Assembly (NCBI RefSeq): GCF_026790065.1
Contig: NZ_JALAMO010000006.1
Span: forward strand, 206,824 to 270,823
Source of the DNA: Bacillus sp. N13C7
Lineage (GTDB): Bacteria > Bacillota > Bacilli > Bacillales > Bacillaceae
Direction: 5' to 3'
DNA length: 64,000 nt
A program made the position numbers and the translations under genes. Below the pieces are notes generated by a model, which did not search any database, was not told the origin of the DNA, and worked only from the letters and a program-made list of their open reading frames with translations. This document shows, in pieces, positions 19,527 to 29,319 of the stretch (positions within the stretch are counted from its first letter, which is position 1; each line of letters starts with the position of its first letter).

Positions 19527-21626
19527 TTATTTCGCTTGCACTTTGATTGTATGGTCTTCTACAGTAACGTGAAAACGTGTGATTTCACTATTGTCAAGCA
19601 GCAGATCAGTCATTTCATCCTCCACCCATTCTTGGATGGTTCTTCTGAGCGGACGTGCACCGAATGCCGGGTGGTAGCCCAGCTCAGCAATTTTTTCTTT
19701 CGCTTCGTCTGTCACACTCAAGCTGATGCCGCGTTCTGCCAATGTTTCTTCAAGTTCACCAAGCAGCAGGCCGACGATTTTGACCAGGTGTTCTTTTTCC
19801 AGTGAGCGGAACTCAATAATGCTGTCAAAACGGTTGAGAAACTCAGGTTTAAAGAACATGCTCAGTGAATCAATCAATGTTTGTTCTTCGATTACACTGT
19901 CATCTGATTGGAAACCGACTTTTATTTGTTTTTCGCCAGCACCCGCGTTGCTTGTCATGATAATCACAGTGTCTTTAAAGCTTACGGTTCTGCCTTGGCT
20001 GTCTGTCAGACGGCCATCCTCCATAATTTGGAGGAACATATGCTGAACGTCAGGGTGTGCTTTTTCAATCTCATCCAGCAACACGATGCTGTATGGATTG
20101 CGGCGCACTTTTTCTGTTAATTGACCAGCTTCCTCATGGCCGACATATCCAGGCGGTGAACCGATGATTTTAGATACGGCATGCTTCTCCATGTATTCGC
20201 TCATATCGAGGCGGATAATGGCATCTTTCGTGCCGAATAATTCATCTGCCAGTGTTTTAGAAAGCTCTGTTTTCCCTACCCCGGTAGGGCCGACAAAGAG
20301 GAAGGAGCCGACTGGTCTGTTTTTGGATTTTAATCCTGCGCGGCTTCGTCTTACCGCTTTTGCCACTTTTTGAACAGCGGCTTCTTGTCCAATGACACGT
20401 TCATGAAGTTTTGCCTCAAGCTCTTTCATTTTTGTTTGTTCATCTGCCTGCAGTTTGCCGACAGGGATGCCTGTTTTTTGTTCAACAATTTCCTGAATGT
20501 GCTCAGCCTCCACAGTGACATCGGAATGAGCGGAAGAGCTGTTCAGTTTTTTCTCCAATGCGATTTCTTCATCACGAAGCTTTGCAGCCAGTTCATAATT
20601 TTCTTCTTCCAGGGCTTTTGTTTTTTCAGCTTCAATCGCAGTTAAACGTTCAGCCGCATCCTCATCATTCAGTTCATCAATTAACAGGTTGGCCTTTGAC
20701 CCTGCTTCATCCAATAGGTCAATTGCTTTATCCGGCAGGTGTCTGTCTTGAATGTAACGGGATGATAAAGTCACACAAGCTTTGATTGCTTCATCACTGA
20801 ATGTCACGCCATGGTAGGCTTCATATTTGTCTTTAATTCCTTGCAGAATGTGGATGGCCTGTTCAATTGAAGGCTCCTGCACCATGACAGGCTGAAAACG
20901 TCTTTCCAGCGCGGCATCTTTTTCGATTTGACGATATTCTTTCAATGTAGTCGCACCGATAACTTGCAGTTCGCCTCTGGCAAGGGCGGGTTTGAGAATG
21001 TTGCCTGCGTCCATTGATCCTTCTGCAGAGCCTGCGCCGACGAGAAGGTGAATTTCATCAATGAACAGAATGACATTTTTTCGTTCTTTCAGCTCAGTGA
21101 TCAGCTGTTTCATTCTCTCCTCAAATTGGCCTCTGATTCCTGTGTTTGCAACAAGGGATGCAACATCAAGCAAGTAAAGCTCTTTGTTTTTCAGTTTGTT
21201 TGGAACATCACCTTCAGCGATTTTTAAAGCAAGTCCTTCGGCGATGGCGGTTTTCCCTACACCCGGCTCACCAATGAGGACTGGATTGTTTTTGTTGCGG
21301 CGGTTCAGAATTTCGATCACGCGCGCCACTTCTTCATCACGGCCGATGACAGGGTCAATGAGGCCCGCTTTTGCACCGTTTGTAATATTTTGGGCCAGCT
21401 CATCAAGCAATCCTTTTTTCTCGCTTTGTTTTGCTGCGCTTTGTTCTCTCGGCTGGAATGCTTGTTCAAACGGAAAACCGAAAGATTGAGGACCCATGCT
21501 CATTGAAGGTTTACGGGTCAGTTCGTTATAGCAAGTTTCGCATAGAACCATATGTTTATGAACAGAATTTATTTGCATGTTAAGGCGAATCGTCGCCTCG
21601 TTTTTATGACAATGTTGACAACGCAT
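19527..21626 (-). CDS. clpE: Clp ATPase ClpE
   Basis: 699 residues, a heat-inducible Hsp100 ATPase that works with ClpP in clearing aggregated proteins and in turnover of the repressor CtsR. An N-terminal zinc finger with two CxxC pairs (CQHC and CETC) is specific to ClpE. Then come AAA module 1 with GEPGVGKTA, a UVR-type coiled coil in the linker, and AAA module 2 with [11 protein letters not shown] chose the ATG of MRCQHCHK, which has AAGGAGGTTTTGGCAA upstream; the frame stays open for 33 more codons, but these hold a CtsR operator. Confidence 0.97.
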   Translation of the reverse strand: MRCQHCHKNEATIRLNMQINSVHKHMVLCETCYNELTRKPSMSMGPQSFGFPFEQAFQPREQSAAKQSEKKGLLDELAQNITNGAKAGLIDPVIGRDEEVARVIEILNRRNKNNPVLIGEPGVGKTAIAEGLALKIAEGDVPNKLKNKELYLLDVASLVANTGIRGQFEERMKQLITELKERKNVILFIDEIHLLVGAGSAEGSMDAGNILKPALARGELQVIGATTLKEYRQIEKDAALERRFQPVMVQEPSIEQAIHILQGIKDKYEAYHGVTFSDEAIKACVTLSSRYIQDRHLPDKAIDLLDEAGSKANLLIDELNDEDAAERLTAIEAEKTKALEEENYELAAKLRDEEIALEKKLNSSSAHSDVTVEAEHIQEIVEQKTGIPVGKLQADEQTKMKELEAKLHERVIGQEAAVQKVAKAVRRSRAGLKSKNRPVGSFLFVGPTGVGKTELSKTLADELFGTKDAIIRLDMSEYMEKHAVSKIIGSPPGYVGHEEAGQLTEKVRRNPYSIVLLDEIEKAHPDVQHMFLQIMEDGRLTDSQGRTVSFKDTVIIMTSNAGAGEKQIKVGFQSDDSVIEEQTLIDSLSMFFKPEFLNRFDSIIEFRSLEKEHLVKIVGLLLGELEETLAERGISLSVTDEAKEKIAELGYHPAFGARPLRRTIQEWVEDEMTDLLLDNSEITRFHVTVEDHTIKVQAK

Positions 21627-21647
21627 TTGCCAAAACCTCCTTAAAAG

Positions 21648-21663
21648 TTTGATCTTCTTTGAC
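21648..21663 (-). promoter_or_regulatory. CtsR operator 1 (clpE leader)
   Basis: Direct heptad repeat GGTCAAA-GAA-GATCAAA on the minus strand, close to the heat-shock repressor CtsR consensus, between the promoter and the ATG. Confidence 0.85.
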
Positions 21664-21693
21664 CAATGAATGTGAAGAAAAAGGCCGTTTGGA

Positions 21694-21710
21694 TTTGACC
21701 TTCTTTGACT
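21694..21710 (-). promoter_or_regulatory. CtsR operator 2 (clpE)
   Basis: AGTCAAAGAAGGTCAAA on the minus strand, a perfect tandem heptad just downstream of the proximal -10 box. Confidence 0.9.
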
Positions 21711-21713
21711 AAT

Positions 21714-21741
21714 AGTATACGGCAAACTTAACGGCTTTCAA
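21714..21741 (-). promoter_or_regulatory. clpE proximal promoter
   Basis: TTGAAA, a 16-bp spacer and TATACT on the minus strand. Confidence 0.75.
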
Positions 21742-21768
21742 AACAATATGCTCAAAGCAGTCTGACTA

Positions 21769-21785
21769 TTTGACTAACTTTGACC
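21769..21785 (-). promoter_or_regulatory. CtsR operator 3 (clpE)
   Basis: GGTCAAAGTTAGTCAAA on the minus strand, a tandem heptad between the two promoters. Confidence 0.9.
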
Positions 21786-21812
21786 AATTGAGTTTTAAAA
21801 AAGGCCGATTCG

Positions 21813-21829
21813 TTTGACCAACTTTGATT
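21813..21829 (-). promoter_or_regulatory. CtsR operator 4 (clpE)
   Basis: AATCAAAGTTGGTCAAA on the minus strand, next to the distal -10 box. Confidence 0.88.
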
Positions 21830-21832
21830 AAT

Positions 21833-21861
21833 AGTATACTCTGACTATCTTTGACTTTCAA
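21833..21861 (-). promoter_or_regulatory. clpE distal promoter
   Basis: TTGAAA, a 17-bp spacer and TATACT on the minus strand; the spacer overlaps CtsR operator 5. Confidence 0.8.
21840..21856 (-). promoter_or_regulatory. CtsR operator 5 (clpE)
   Basis: AGTCAAAGATAGTCAGA on the minus strand, one mismatch in the second heptad, lying inside the distal promoter. Confidence 0.8.
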
Positions 21862-21993
21862 GTCTTTTGCGTAAAAAATTTTTGAATTTGTTTACACAGT
21901 AAAACATGTTTTCTTCGTCTTTTCAAGGAACTTGTCTCATAGGTTATAAAAAGGCATAGATGGATCAAACTGCGGTTCGTTCGGAGGGGAGAA

Positions 21994-23037
21994 ATGGAAC
22001 AATCAAAAGGATCAGCAAGTCAGCTTGCTTTCGTGTATATCGGCACAGTGGTTGGAGCTGGATTTGCGACTGGCAGGGAAATTGTTGAGTTTTTTCTGAA
22101 GTTCGGCTGGTTCGGTTTATTCGGCATTATCGTCAGCGGCGGGATGTTTACGTTACTGGGAGCCAAGCTGATGATCATTTCAAAGCGAATCAATGCCAAG
22201 TCATATCAAGAAATGAACATATTCTTGTTCGGGGCAACGGCTGGCCGGATTATTAATGTGTTTATGCTGTTTGTTCTCCTCGGCGTCACATCTGTTATGC
22301 TCTCAGGCGCAGGGGCGCTTTTTGAGGAGCAGCTGGGGATGTCCGCTCAAATTGGGATGCTGATTACAATTGGGTTGAGCTTAATTGTGATGACTAGAGG
22401 TGTAAAAGGCATTTTCGGTGTCAACGTGTTTGTTGTTCCTCTTTTGATCATCTTTTCTATGATTGTGGTGGCCGATTCTTTTATTTTCAGCGAGTCGAGA
22501 AACGCAGCTCAGTGGATATGGCCCCATCGCTGGGACTGGCTCTTATCAGCGTTTTCTTACGGCGCTTTGAATTTATCGCTTGCCCAAGCGGTTTTGGTTC
22601 CGCTGGCGAATGAAATGTCATCCGAAAAAGTGATCAAAAAAGGCGCTTTAATCGGAGGCACGATGCTGACGATTGTGCTGTCCGCGAGTTTTCTGTCTTT
22701 ATCGATGCTCCCGGATGTATTTTTGTATGATATACCGATGGCTCAAGTGGTTTATCTCTTTGCACGATCTGTCCATTTGATTTATTTGCTCATTATTTTC
22801 GGTGAAGTGTTCACATCGGTTATCGGCAATCTATACGGATTAGAAAAACAAGTGCAAAGCTTTCTTCCAATCAAAAGCAAATATATCTTTGCAGCCATTA
22901 TGATCACGGCTTATATCACGAGCCAAATCGGGTACGGCAAGCTCATTTCAACGATTTATCCATTGTTTGGTTATGTAAGTCTGGCCTTTATTGGCGCCCT
23001 GATTTGCAAAAAGGCTCCGCGGCGGCACAGTTTATAA
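21994..23037 (+). CDS. ykvI: Integral membrane transporter-like protein YkvI
   Basis: 347 residues with about ten hydrophobic helices, including an N-terminal VGAGFATGREIVEF that resembles the first unwound helix of LeuT-fold carriers. Substrate unknown. ATG start with GGAGGGGAG. Transcribed away from clpE. A 14-base element upstream of it is shared with ykvU, which is a sporulation gene. A hairpin with a distal T-run follows. Confidence 0.85.
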   Translation: MEQSKGSASQLAFVYIGTVVGAGFATGREIVEFFLKFGWFGLFGIIVSGGMFTLLGAKLMIISKRINAKSYQEMNIFLFGATAGRIINVFMLFVLLGVTSVMLSGAGALFEEQLGMSAQIGMLITIGLSLIVMTRGVKGIFGVNVFVVPLLIIFSMIVVADSFIFSESRNAAQWIWPHRWDWLLSAFSYGALNLSLAQAVLVPLANEMSSEKVIKKGALIGGTMLTIVLSASFLSLSMLPDVFLYDIPMAQVVYLFARSVHLIYLLIIFGEVFTSVIGNLYGLEKQVQSFLPIKSKYIFAAIMITAYITSQIGYGKLISTIYPLFGYVSLAFIGALICKKAPRRHSL

Positions 23038-23071
23038 TCACATATATAATGAAGCGGGCCGTCATTGCAGA

Positions 23072-23108
23072 ACAGCGTTTGACCGGGACGCTGGAGCTTA
23101 CTTTTTTT
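23072..23108 (+). terminator. Probable terminator of ykvI
   Basis: CAGCGT and ACGCTG form a short stem; the T-run lies eight bases downstream, so the strength is uncertain. Confidence 0.5.
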
Positions 23109-23109
23109 A

Positions 23110-23139
23110 TTGTCAAGAAAAACAACATTATGGTAAGAT
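23110..23139 (+). promoter_or_regulatory. Promoter of the queCDEF operon
   Basis: TTGTCA, an 18-bp spacer and TAAGAT, located about 45 bp before the preQ1 aptamer. Confidence 0.6.
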
Positions 23140-23180
23140 AGCGGAAGTGAAAAAAATTGAAGAAAATCCGTGCGATATGC

Positions 23181-23250
23181 GGGAGAGGTTCTAGCTACAC
23201 CCTCTATAAAAAACTAAGGACGAGCTGTATCCTTGGATACGGCCTTTTTT
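23181..23250 (+). promoter_or_regulatory. PreQ1-I riboswitch with terminator
   Basis: The small preQ1 aptamer is complete: AGAGGTTCTAGCTACACCCTCT followed by the A-rich tail and CTAAGG that closes the pseudoknot. A terminator hairpin (GCTGTATCC against GGATACGGC, then T-rich) follows directly. Binding of the queuosine precursor preQ1 stops transcription of the que genes. Confidence 0.97.
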
Positions 23251-23264
23251 ATGTTTTTCTAGAG

Positions 23265-23288
23265 CACCTTCCGAAAAGGTGTTTTTTT
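23265..23288 (+). terminator. Second terminator in the que leader
   Basis: CACCTT and AAGGTG with a 5-nt loop and seven T residues, only about 15 bases after the riboswitch terminator and still before queC. Confidence 0.75.
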
Positions 23289-23350
23289 GCGTGAATCAGC
23301 TGTAGCGATGTCTCTCGCCGACGTTTTTATTGCGGAGAAGGAGAGGAATC

Positions 23351-24010
23351 ATGAAAAAAGAAAAAGCAATTGTCGTATTCAGCGGCGGTCAAGACAGCAC
23401 CACATGCTTACTGTGGGCCCTAAAGGAATTCGAAGAAGTCGAAACGGTGACTTTTCATTATAATCAGCGTCATTCGCAGGAAATTGAAGTGGCAAAATCT
23501 ATTGCAGAAAAGCTTGGTGTGAAAAACCATTTGCTTGATATGTCACTTTTAAATCAGCTTGCACCGAATGCTCTGACAAGAAATGATATTGAAATAGAAG
23601 CAAAAGATGGTGAATTGCCATCTACATTCGTTCCAGGCCGCAACTTGGTATTCTTATCCTTTGCGTCTATCCTGGCATACCAAATTGGCGCACGCCACAT
23701 TATTACGGGAGTTTGCGAGACAGACTTCAGCGGCTATCCTGATTGCCGTGATGAATTCGTAAAATCTTGCAATGTAACGGTGAACCTGGCGATGGAGAAG
23801 CCGTTTGTGATTCATACGCCTCTTATGTGGCTCAATAAGGCGGAAACGTGGAAGCTTGCAGATGAGCTTGGTGCCCTTGACTTTGTAAAAAACAACACGC
23901 TGACATGCTATAACGGCATCATCGCAGACGGCTGCGGCGAATGTCCGGCATGCCACCTTCGTTCAAAAGGGTATGAAGAATATATGGCAATGAAAGGAGA
24001 GCGTGCATAA
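23351..24010 (+). CDS. queC: 7-cyano-7-deazaguanine synthase QueC
   Basis: 219 residues. Makes preQ0 from 7-carboxy-7-deazaguanine with ATP and ammonia. The PP-loop SGGQDSTT is at the N-terminus and the zinc site [10 protein letters not shown] near the C-terminus. I chose the ATG with AAGGAGAGG upstream; seven codons further upstream are open but not needed. First gene of the queuosine precursor operon; queD overlaps its end. Confidence 0.97.
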   Translation: MKKEKAIVVFSGGQDSTTCLLWALKEFEEVETVTFHYNQRHSQEIEVAKSIAEKLGVKNHLLDMSLLNQLAPNALTRNDIEIEAKDGELPSTFVPGRNLVFLSFASILAYQIGARHIITGVCETDFSGYPDCRDEFVKSCNVTVNLAMEKPFVIHTPLMWLNKAETWKLADELGALDFVKNNTLTCYNGIIADGCGECPACHLRSKGYEEYMAMKGERA

Positions 24011-24452
24011 ATTGTTATCTCAAATTTATCCGCAGGCCCAGCACCCATATTCATTTGAATTGAATAAGGACATGCACATCTCTGCTGCTCATTTTATCCC
24101 TCGGGAAAGTGCAGGCGCGTGCAGCAGGGTTCACGGCCATACGTATACCGTAAATGTAACCATTGCCGGCGACGAACTTGACGATTCAGGCTTTCTTGTC
24201 AATTTCAGCGTGCTAAAAAAATTGGTGCACGGAAACTATGATCATACGCTTTTAAATGATCATGAAGAATTTTCTAAGGACGACCGGTATTCACTGCCGA
24301 CAACTGAAGTCGTGGCGAAAACGATTTATGACAAGGTGCAGGCTTACTTAGACACATTGGAGAATAAGCCAAGCTGTGTACAGGTGTTTGTCCGTGAAAC
24401 ACCGACAAGTTATTGTGTTTACCGTCCGAAAAAGGGTGGTTCGAATGGCTAA
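24003..24452 (+). CDS. queD: 6-carboxy-5,6,7,8-tetrahydropterin synthase QueD
   Basis: 149 residues of the 6-pyruvoyl-tetrahydropterin synthase fold. It turns dihydroneopterin triphosphate into 6-carboxytetrahydropterin. The zinc histidines are in ISAAHFI and [10 protein letters not shown]. The start is uncertain: GTG at 24003 is very close to AAAGGAG and overlaps queC by eight bases, while TTG at 24012 has a wider 12-base gap. I kept the GTG because it gives the family length. Confidence 0.93.
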   Translation: MHKLLSQIYPQAQHPYSFELNKDMHISAAHFIPRESAGACSRVHGHTYTVNVTIAGDELDDSGFLVNFSVLKKLVHGNYDHTLLNDHEEFSKDDRYSLPTTEVVAKTIYDKVQAYLDTLENKPSCVQVFVRETPTSYCVYRPKKGGSNG

Positions 24453-25176
24453 AGGAATTCCTGTGTTAGAAATTTTCGGCCCGACGATTCAAGGGGAAGG
24501 CATGGTGATCGGACAGAAAACAATGTTCGTCCGGACAGCGGGCTGTGATTATTCCTGCAGCTGGTGTGACTCCGCCTTCACCTGGGACGGTTCTGCTAAA
24601 AAAGATATTCGCTGGATGACGGCTGAGGAGATTTTTGCAGAGCTTAAGGATATTGGGGGAGACGCGTTCTCCCACGTGACGATCTCGGGCGGCAACCCGG
24701 CCCTGTTAAAGCAGCTGGATGCTTTTATTGAACTGCTGAAGGAAAATAACATCCGTGCAGCGCTTGAAACCCAGGGAACCGTTTATCAGGATTGGTTTAC
24801 GCTGATCGATGATCTGACGATTTCCCCAAAACCGCCAAGCTCAAAAATGGTGACGAACTTCCAAAAGCTTGATCACATTTTAACTTCGCTTAAAGAGAAT
24901 AATAGACAGCATGCTGTCAGCTTGAAGGTAGTCATTTTTAATGATGAAGATTTGGAGTTTGCCAAAACAGTGCACAAGCGTTACCCGGGAATCCCGTTTT
25001 ATTTACAAGTCGGTAATGATGACGTGCATACGACGGATGATCAGACATTGATTGCCCATTTGCTTGGAAAATATGAAGCCCTTGTTGATAAGGTAGCTGT
25101 TGATGCGGAGCTGAATCTGGTCAGAGTGCTCCCGCAGCTGCACACCCTGTTATGGGGAAACAAACGCGGAGTATAA
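24445..25176 (+). CDS. queE: 7-carboxy-7-deazaguanine synthase QueE (radical SAM)
   Basis: 243 residues. The radical SAM cluster motif is CDYSCSWC (C-x3-C-x2-C), preceded by [17 protein letters not shown] follows as the SAM-binding GGNP-type motif. It contracts carboxytetrahydropterin to the deazapurine ring. The ATG overlaps the last eight bases of queD, with AAGGGTGG upstream. Upstream in-frame codons belong to queD sequence read in another frame. Confidence 0.96.
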   Translation: MAKGIPVLEIFGPTIQGEGMVIGQKTMFVRTAGCDYSCSWCDSAFTWDGSAKKDIRWMTAEEIFAELKDIGGDAFSHVTISGGNPALLKQLDAFIELLKENNIRAALETQGTVYQDWFTLIDDLTISPKPPSSKMVTNFQKLDHILTSLKENNRQHAVSLKVVIFNDEDLEFAKTVHKRYPGIPFYLQVGNDDVHTTDDQTLIAHLLGKYEALVDKVAVDAELNLVRVLPQLHTLLWGNKRGV

Positions 25177-25193
25177 TAGAAAGGAAGATAAAT

Positions 25194-25691
25194 ATGACGA
25201 CAAGAAAAGAATCAGAATTAGAAGGTGTAACACTGCTTGGCAACCAAGGAACAAATTATTTGTTTGAATATGCGCCGGACGTGCTTGAATCCTTCCCAAA
25301 TAAACATGTAAACCGTGATTACTTTGTAAAATTCAACTGTCCTGAATTCACATCTTTATGCCCGAAAACAGGACAGCCTGACTTTGCAACAATCTATATC
25401 AGCTACATTCCTGATGAAAAAATGGTTGAAAGCAAATCATTAAAGCTATACTTGTTCAGCTTCAGAAATCATGGTGACTTCCACGAAGACTGCATGAACA
25501 TCATCATGAATGACTTGATCGAATTAATGGACCCGCGCTACATTGAAGTATGGGGCAAATTCACGCCAAGAGGCGGAATTTCCATTGACCCATACACAAA
25601 CTACGGAAAGCCTGGCACGAAGTATGAGAAAATGGCCGAATACCGTATGATGAATCATGACTTATATCCGGAGACGATTGATAATCGGTAA
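25194..25691 (+). CDS. queF: NADPH-dependent 7-cyano-7-deazaguanine reductase QueF
   Basis: 165 residues of the unimodular T-fold type. It reduces the nitrile preQ0 to the amine preQ1, the ligand of the riboswitch at the head of the operon. [15 protein letters not shown] carries the covalent catalytic Cys, and [15 protein letters not shown] the QueF signature with FHEDC behind it. ATG start with AAAGGAAG. Last gene of the operon. Confidence 0.97.
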   Translation: MTTRKESELEGVTLLGNQGTNYLFEYAPDVLESFPNKHVNRDYFVKFNCPEFTSLCPKTGQPDFATIYISYIPDEKMVESKSLKLYLFSFRNHGDFHEDCMNIIMNDLIELMDPRYIEVWGKFTPRGGISIDPYTNYGKPGTKYEKMAEYRMMNHDLYPETIDNR

Positions 25692-25751
25692 TAAGAGAAG
25701 CCACATAAAAGTGGACTCTTATGCAGTGAATTACGGTCGCGGAAGTAATGT

Positions 25752-25780
25752 AAGACGTACAAATATGTACGTCTTTTTTT
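25752..25780 (+). terminator. Terminator of the que operon
   Basis: AAGACGTAC and GTACGTCTT form a perfect stem with a T-run. Confidence 0.9.
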
Positions 25781-26096
25781 GTGCAAAAATACTTACGTAA
25801 GTTCTTTGACAGAGAGGCTGGCAAAATCAGAGGGAAATATGTTGAAAATCGCCTGCTTTTTCTGTAGGACATCCGCACAAGCTATTATTTACACTGTATA
25901 TGGGTAGCGCAATCCGGAAGCACCTTAAGTATATTCCAGTTATCCTCTGCATTTTTCAGTGGTGAAGTTTACGTTCTCTTAAATTTATTTTGCAGGAAGC
26001 TTGAACGTCTTTTTTAGACTAGTACCGCGACAAGTTATATTACGTCTACATACCAATAAAGTAGACATCAAAAAGTGAAAGAGAGGACGAAATTGT
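25781..26096. other. Non-coding gap where ykvN-ykvO would be expected
   Basis: About 315 bp of AT-rich sequence with no credible gene on either strand. It holds a perfect 12-bp palindrome ACTTACGTAAGT (25791-25802). From memory of strain 168, the divergent pair ykvN-ykvO lies between queF and ykvP; no trace of a coding frame for either is visible here. Confidence 0.5.
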
Positions 26097-27296
26097 GTGA
26101 AAATTCTTTTTCTTGAGAGTCATCCCATGTGGCTCTATGGTTTACCGAATGGGTTTAGGGAAGCAGGCCATACCGTAATGATTTCGGGTCCTGTGAGCCG
26201 GGAAAATATTACTGAAATGATAGACGAATTTAAACCGGATCTAATCGTATCTATGGGATGGACACCAGAGCATTCAAGAGAAAAGCAAGCCTGGATTCGC
26301 AACGCAACTAAAAAGGTGAATATCCCTCTCGTTTATTGGGCAACTGAAGACCCGCTGCACACTCAAAACTTTACCATCCCGTTAATTAAAAAGATGAAAC
26401 CGGATTTTGTTTTCACCGTTACACCTTCTCTGTGTAAAATTTATGAAAGCATGGGGATTAAAGCAGCTCACTTAGACTTTGCATATCACGAAAGTATACA
26501 TCATCAGATTAAACCATTGGAGAAATACAGTTGTGATATAGCAGTGGTGGCTAATGCTTACCCTAATTATCTTGAAGAACATCCGGAAGTGTTCCGTTCG
26601 TCCTCTTTAAAAACGCTTATTCGCCCTCTTATACGAAAAGGGATTCGCATAGATTTCTGGGGGAAAAATTGGGAAAAAATGAGTAAACATATAGGAAAAG
26701 AAATTCCCCGTAATTGGATTCATGGATACCTCGATTATACTGAAGCATATAAAGTTTACAGTTCAGCAAAAATCATTATCGGTTTGCAAAACTGTGAAAG
26801 CCAGCTTACGCAGCGCACCTATGAGATTCTTGGTTCCGGCGGGGTTTTATTAACATCGGATACACCGGCAGTTCGAGGTAAATTCAAACCTGGCCGCGAT
26901 CTCATCGTCTCTTCCTCGCCAAAAGAAACATTTGAAAAGGTGAAATACTATTTGAATCACGATAGCGAGAGAAAAAAGATTCAGATAAACGGTAAAAAGG
27001 CAGTGAAGAATGACTCCTATCGGCATAGAGCTGAGAGAATGATTGAGGTGCTAAAAAGAAGAGGAATCATAAGGAACGTAGGGGAAACCATACATTACGT
27101 AGATGTTCTCAAAGAAAAATACGAGATTCATCATGTTACTCCCGGTGAAACATTATTGAAAATTGCCATGAAGTATAAAGTTGCTCTGCAGCAAATCATG
27201 GAGCTTAATCATTTTAAATCAGATCAAATATATGCTGGACAAATTATTAAGATTAGAAAGAAACGGTCTAGAGATGTGAAAAACATATTCTTCTAA
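26097..27296 (+). CDS. ykvP: CgeB-like glycosyltransferase with C-terminal LysM (YkvP)
   Basis: 399 residues. The main body resembles the spore maturation protein CgeB / glycosyltransferase family 4 type, with [21 protein letters not shown] near residue 245 (read as [14 protein letters not shown]). The last 50 residues form one LysM peptidoglycan-binding repeat ([16 protein letters not shown]...IYAGQIIKI). It probably modifies a surface glycan and stays on the wall. GTG start with GAGAGGA upstream. Local sequence is more AT-rich than its neighbours. First of a run with ykzQ and ykvQ. Confidence 0.87.
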   Translation: MKILFLESHPMWLYGLPNGFREAGHTVMISGPVSRENITEMIDEFKPDLIVSMGWTPEHSREKQAWIRNATKKVNIPLVYWATEDPLHTQNFTIPLIKKMKPDFVFTVTPSLCKIYESMGIKAAHLDFAYHESIHHQIKPLEKYSCDIAVVANAYPNYLEEHPEVFRSSSLKTLIRPLIRKGIRIDFWGKNWEKMSKHIGKEIPRNWIHGYLDYTEAYKVYSSAKIIIGLQNCESQLTQRTYEILGSGGVLLTSDTPAVRGKFKPGRDLIVSSSPKETFEKVKYYLNHDSERKKIQINGKKAVKNDSYRHRAERMIEVLKRRGIIRNVGETIHYVDVLKEKYEIHHVTPGETLLKIAMKYKVALQQIMELNHFKSDQIYAGQIIKIRKKRSRDVKNIFF

Positions 27297-27311
27297 AGGA
27301 GAGTAATATGA

Positions 27312-27539
27312 ATGAAGGGAAAAATACCTAAAACAAGAAACCAAGTGAATAAAGCAAAAAGAACGCCCCGTTATATGGAATTTCCCGTGACTTACGAAGT
27401 ATATCATGTGGAATCTGGCGATACGTTATGGACGATTTCCAAATCCTTTAATATTCCGGTACAACAACTGATGAACCTTAATAAGCTTTCTTCGGATATC
27501 ATTTACCCTGGACAAATGATAAAGATAAGAGAGAGATAA
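27312..27539 (+). CDS. ykzQ: Small LysM-domain protein YkzQ
   Basis: 75 residues. A Lys/Arg-rich N-terminus is followed by one LysM repeat (YHVESGDTLWTISKSF...IIYPGQMIKIRER) very like the LysM tail of the preceding protein. No signal peptide. It starts 15 bases after ykvP with AAAGGAG upstream; another ATG four bases earlier is out of frame. Probably a spore-surface or wall-binding protein by its domain only. Confidence 0.85.
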   Translation: MKGKIPKTRNQVNKAKRTPRYMEFPVTYEVYHVESGDTLWTISKSFNIPVQQLMNLNKLSSDIIYPGQMIKIRER

Positions 27540-27633
27540 TTGAGAGGTTTCGGAAACGAAACAAATTGAAATAATCCGTCTTCATTTTTTATTTGTGGGA
27601 ATTTGATATTTTTGGGGATGAAGGGGTTATGAT

Positions 27634-28566
27634 ATGTTTCAAATGAGCTATTTCTATTCTGGATTAGGTTGCGATTATATTCATCACGTTGATCAAACGA
27701 ATGGAGTATTAAATGTCGTGTCTCCTGACTTTTTCTATATCAGGAAAGATGGATCATTGCTTCTCCGTTCAGCTAATCCCGATGTAATTAAGGCCCTTCA
27801 TAGAAGAAAATTAAAAGTAGTTCCTTTTCTAAGCAATCATTGGGATCAGGGTTTGGGACGATCTGCATTAAAGAACCGAGTGCTTTTGGCTAAACAAATT
27901 TCTAATGCAATAGAAGAACTGAACCTAGACGGAGTCAATATCGATATAGAAAATCTTACAGAGAAAGATCGGCAGGCATTTACGGATTTTGTTAGACTGG
28001 TGAGAAAAGGTATTCCTAAGCGTAAAGAGGTATCAGTTGCAGTGGCGGCAAATCCTTTTGGCTGGACGAAGGGCTGGCACGGATCATATGATTATGAGCA
28101 TTTAGCTAAGTATGCAGACTATCTTATGGTTATGGCCTATGATGAAAGCCGCTCTGCTGGGCCTACTGCAAGTGTAGGCTGGGTGGAAAAGTCCATTCAG
28201 TATGCTCTCATTCAAAAAATCTCTCCCCAAAAACTAGTTTTAGGATTGCCTTTCTATGGCTGTTGCTGGATGCAAGGCCACTCTGCCTCACAAGCCATTT
28301 CCCTTTCCCTTGTTAACTCAATCATAAAAAGACATAACGGGACAATTATTTTTGATACGAAGAGTCAATCTCTAAAAGCTGTTTTTACTGTCAAACACTG
28401 CAAGGGCCCATGGCCACAGGGAACATATACATTATGGTTTAAAAATGAACAATCACTCATAGCAAAAATAAAACTCGTTCAAAAATATCATCTGAAGGGT
28501 CTTGGCAGCTGGAGTCTTGGACAAGAGAATACGTCAGTCTGGGACACAGTATTTAACAATATATAA
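27634..28566 (+). CDS. ykvQ: Glycoside hydrolase family 18 protein YkvQ
   Basis: 310 residues of a GH18 barrel related to the spore cortex enzyme SleL/YaaH. The catalytic signature is [10 protein letters not shown] with Asp104 and Glu106, and [10 protein letters not shown] and GLPFYGCCW are further barrel strands. SleL-type enzymes have N-terminal LysM domains; this one has none, but a separate LysM protein lies just upstream. It would cut N-acetylglucosaminyl bonds in peptidoglycan. ATG start with GGGG-type ribosome site; complete length for the catalytic domain. Confidence 0.87.
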   Translation: MFQMSYFYSGLGCDYIHHVDQTNGVLNVVSPDFFYIRKDGSLLLRSANPDVIKALHRRKLKVVPFLSNHWDQGLGRSALKNRVLLAKQISNAIEELNLDGVNIDIENLTEKDRQAFTDFVRLVRKGIPKRKEVSVAVAANPFGWTKGWHGSYDYEHLAKYADYLMVMAYDESRSAGPTASVGWVEKSIQYALIQKISPQKLVLGLPFYGCCWMQGHSASQAISLSLVNSIIKRHNGTIIFDTKSQSLKAVFTVKHCKGPWPQGTYTLWFKNEQSLIAKIKLVQKYHLKGLGSWSLGQENTSVWDTVFNNI

Positions 28567-29319
28567 GGATGTATAGGTCAGAGTAAAAATCGAAGATAAT
28601 TGCATTGAATCTCTAAATCTTGGACATCCTTATTATGAGAACAGGTAAATAGTGAGGACAAGGGTTTGCATTCCATAGATTCTTGTCCGAAAATGTTCTA
28701 AGAGGCAGTATATTGTGCTTGAAATACAGATTCAAACTCTGTTATAGAGCGCATTTCATGTAGAATCTGCTTCCATGATGGAAACCATACACACGCTACC
28801 TTGTGAGCAGGATGATTACATTTCATTCAGAAGTGTTCAGGATTGATATGGAGAAGCACGAAACATACACACATGTAATTTTTTGCAAAATGGATGCTTT
28901 TTTAAAAATATAATGAATGTGATTGTATGAACTTCACATGAACGGCTTGATTGACCGCTCTCATTAATGGATGCCAAGATACAGCATTTCTGTTATGATC
29001 CGTGATTCGTACAAAGCCTGACACAGTGCCGCATGGTGAACCGTAATTTGTTGATAATCGATCATATAGTTTCTCCTGAGAAATGAGGAGGTTTTTACAT
29101 AAAAAAGACGAGTGAATCCGGGGGAATGTCACTCGCCGCTTTCTAATGAAAAGACGGGATGCTGGATGGCAGCTCGTCTGTTTTATTATAAAATATCGAA
29201 CGTATGTTTGTAAAGGTGTCTTTTCTTACGAATTGGGTAACATAACGATCGGAACAGATTCATTGTAAACGTCCGCTAAGATATGCTAAGATGCATGGAC
29301 TATAAAGGAGTGATGAAAA
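28567..29319. other. Long non-coding stretch with several hairpins
   Basis: About 750 bp without a convincing gene. Visible structure: GGACAAG...CTTGTCC (28657-28688), a T-rich-ended stem near 29064-29097 (CTCCTGA...TGAGGAGG-TTTTT), GCGAGTGA/TCACTCGC-type pairing at 29105-29137, and a terminator-like AGACG...CGTCT followed by TTTTATT (29151-29186). A TATAAT lies at about 28906. This could be an untranslated RNA or the decayed remains of a gene. A 76-codon frame on the minus strand (28902-29132) has no ribosome site and was not accepted. Confidence 0.4.

Noticed and set aside
21627..21725. Extended N-terminus of ClpE
   Set aside because: The 33 extra codons contain CtsR operators and the promoter, and the zinc-finger start MRCQHC has its own good ribosome site.
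25561..25878. 105-codon frame opposite the end of queF
   Set aside because: It is antisense to queF and runs through the que terminator; no ribosome site.
26020..26040. TACCGCGAC, reminiscent of a T-box end
   Set aside because: The T-box core GGTGG-ACCGCG is absent, as are the specifier loop and a following terminator.
28902..29132. 76-codon frame on the minus strand
   Set aside because: No ribosome site, no family pattern, and it runs through several hairpins.
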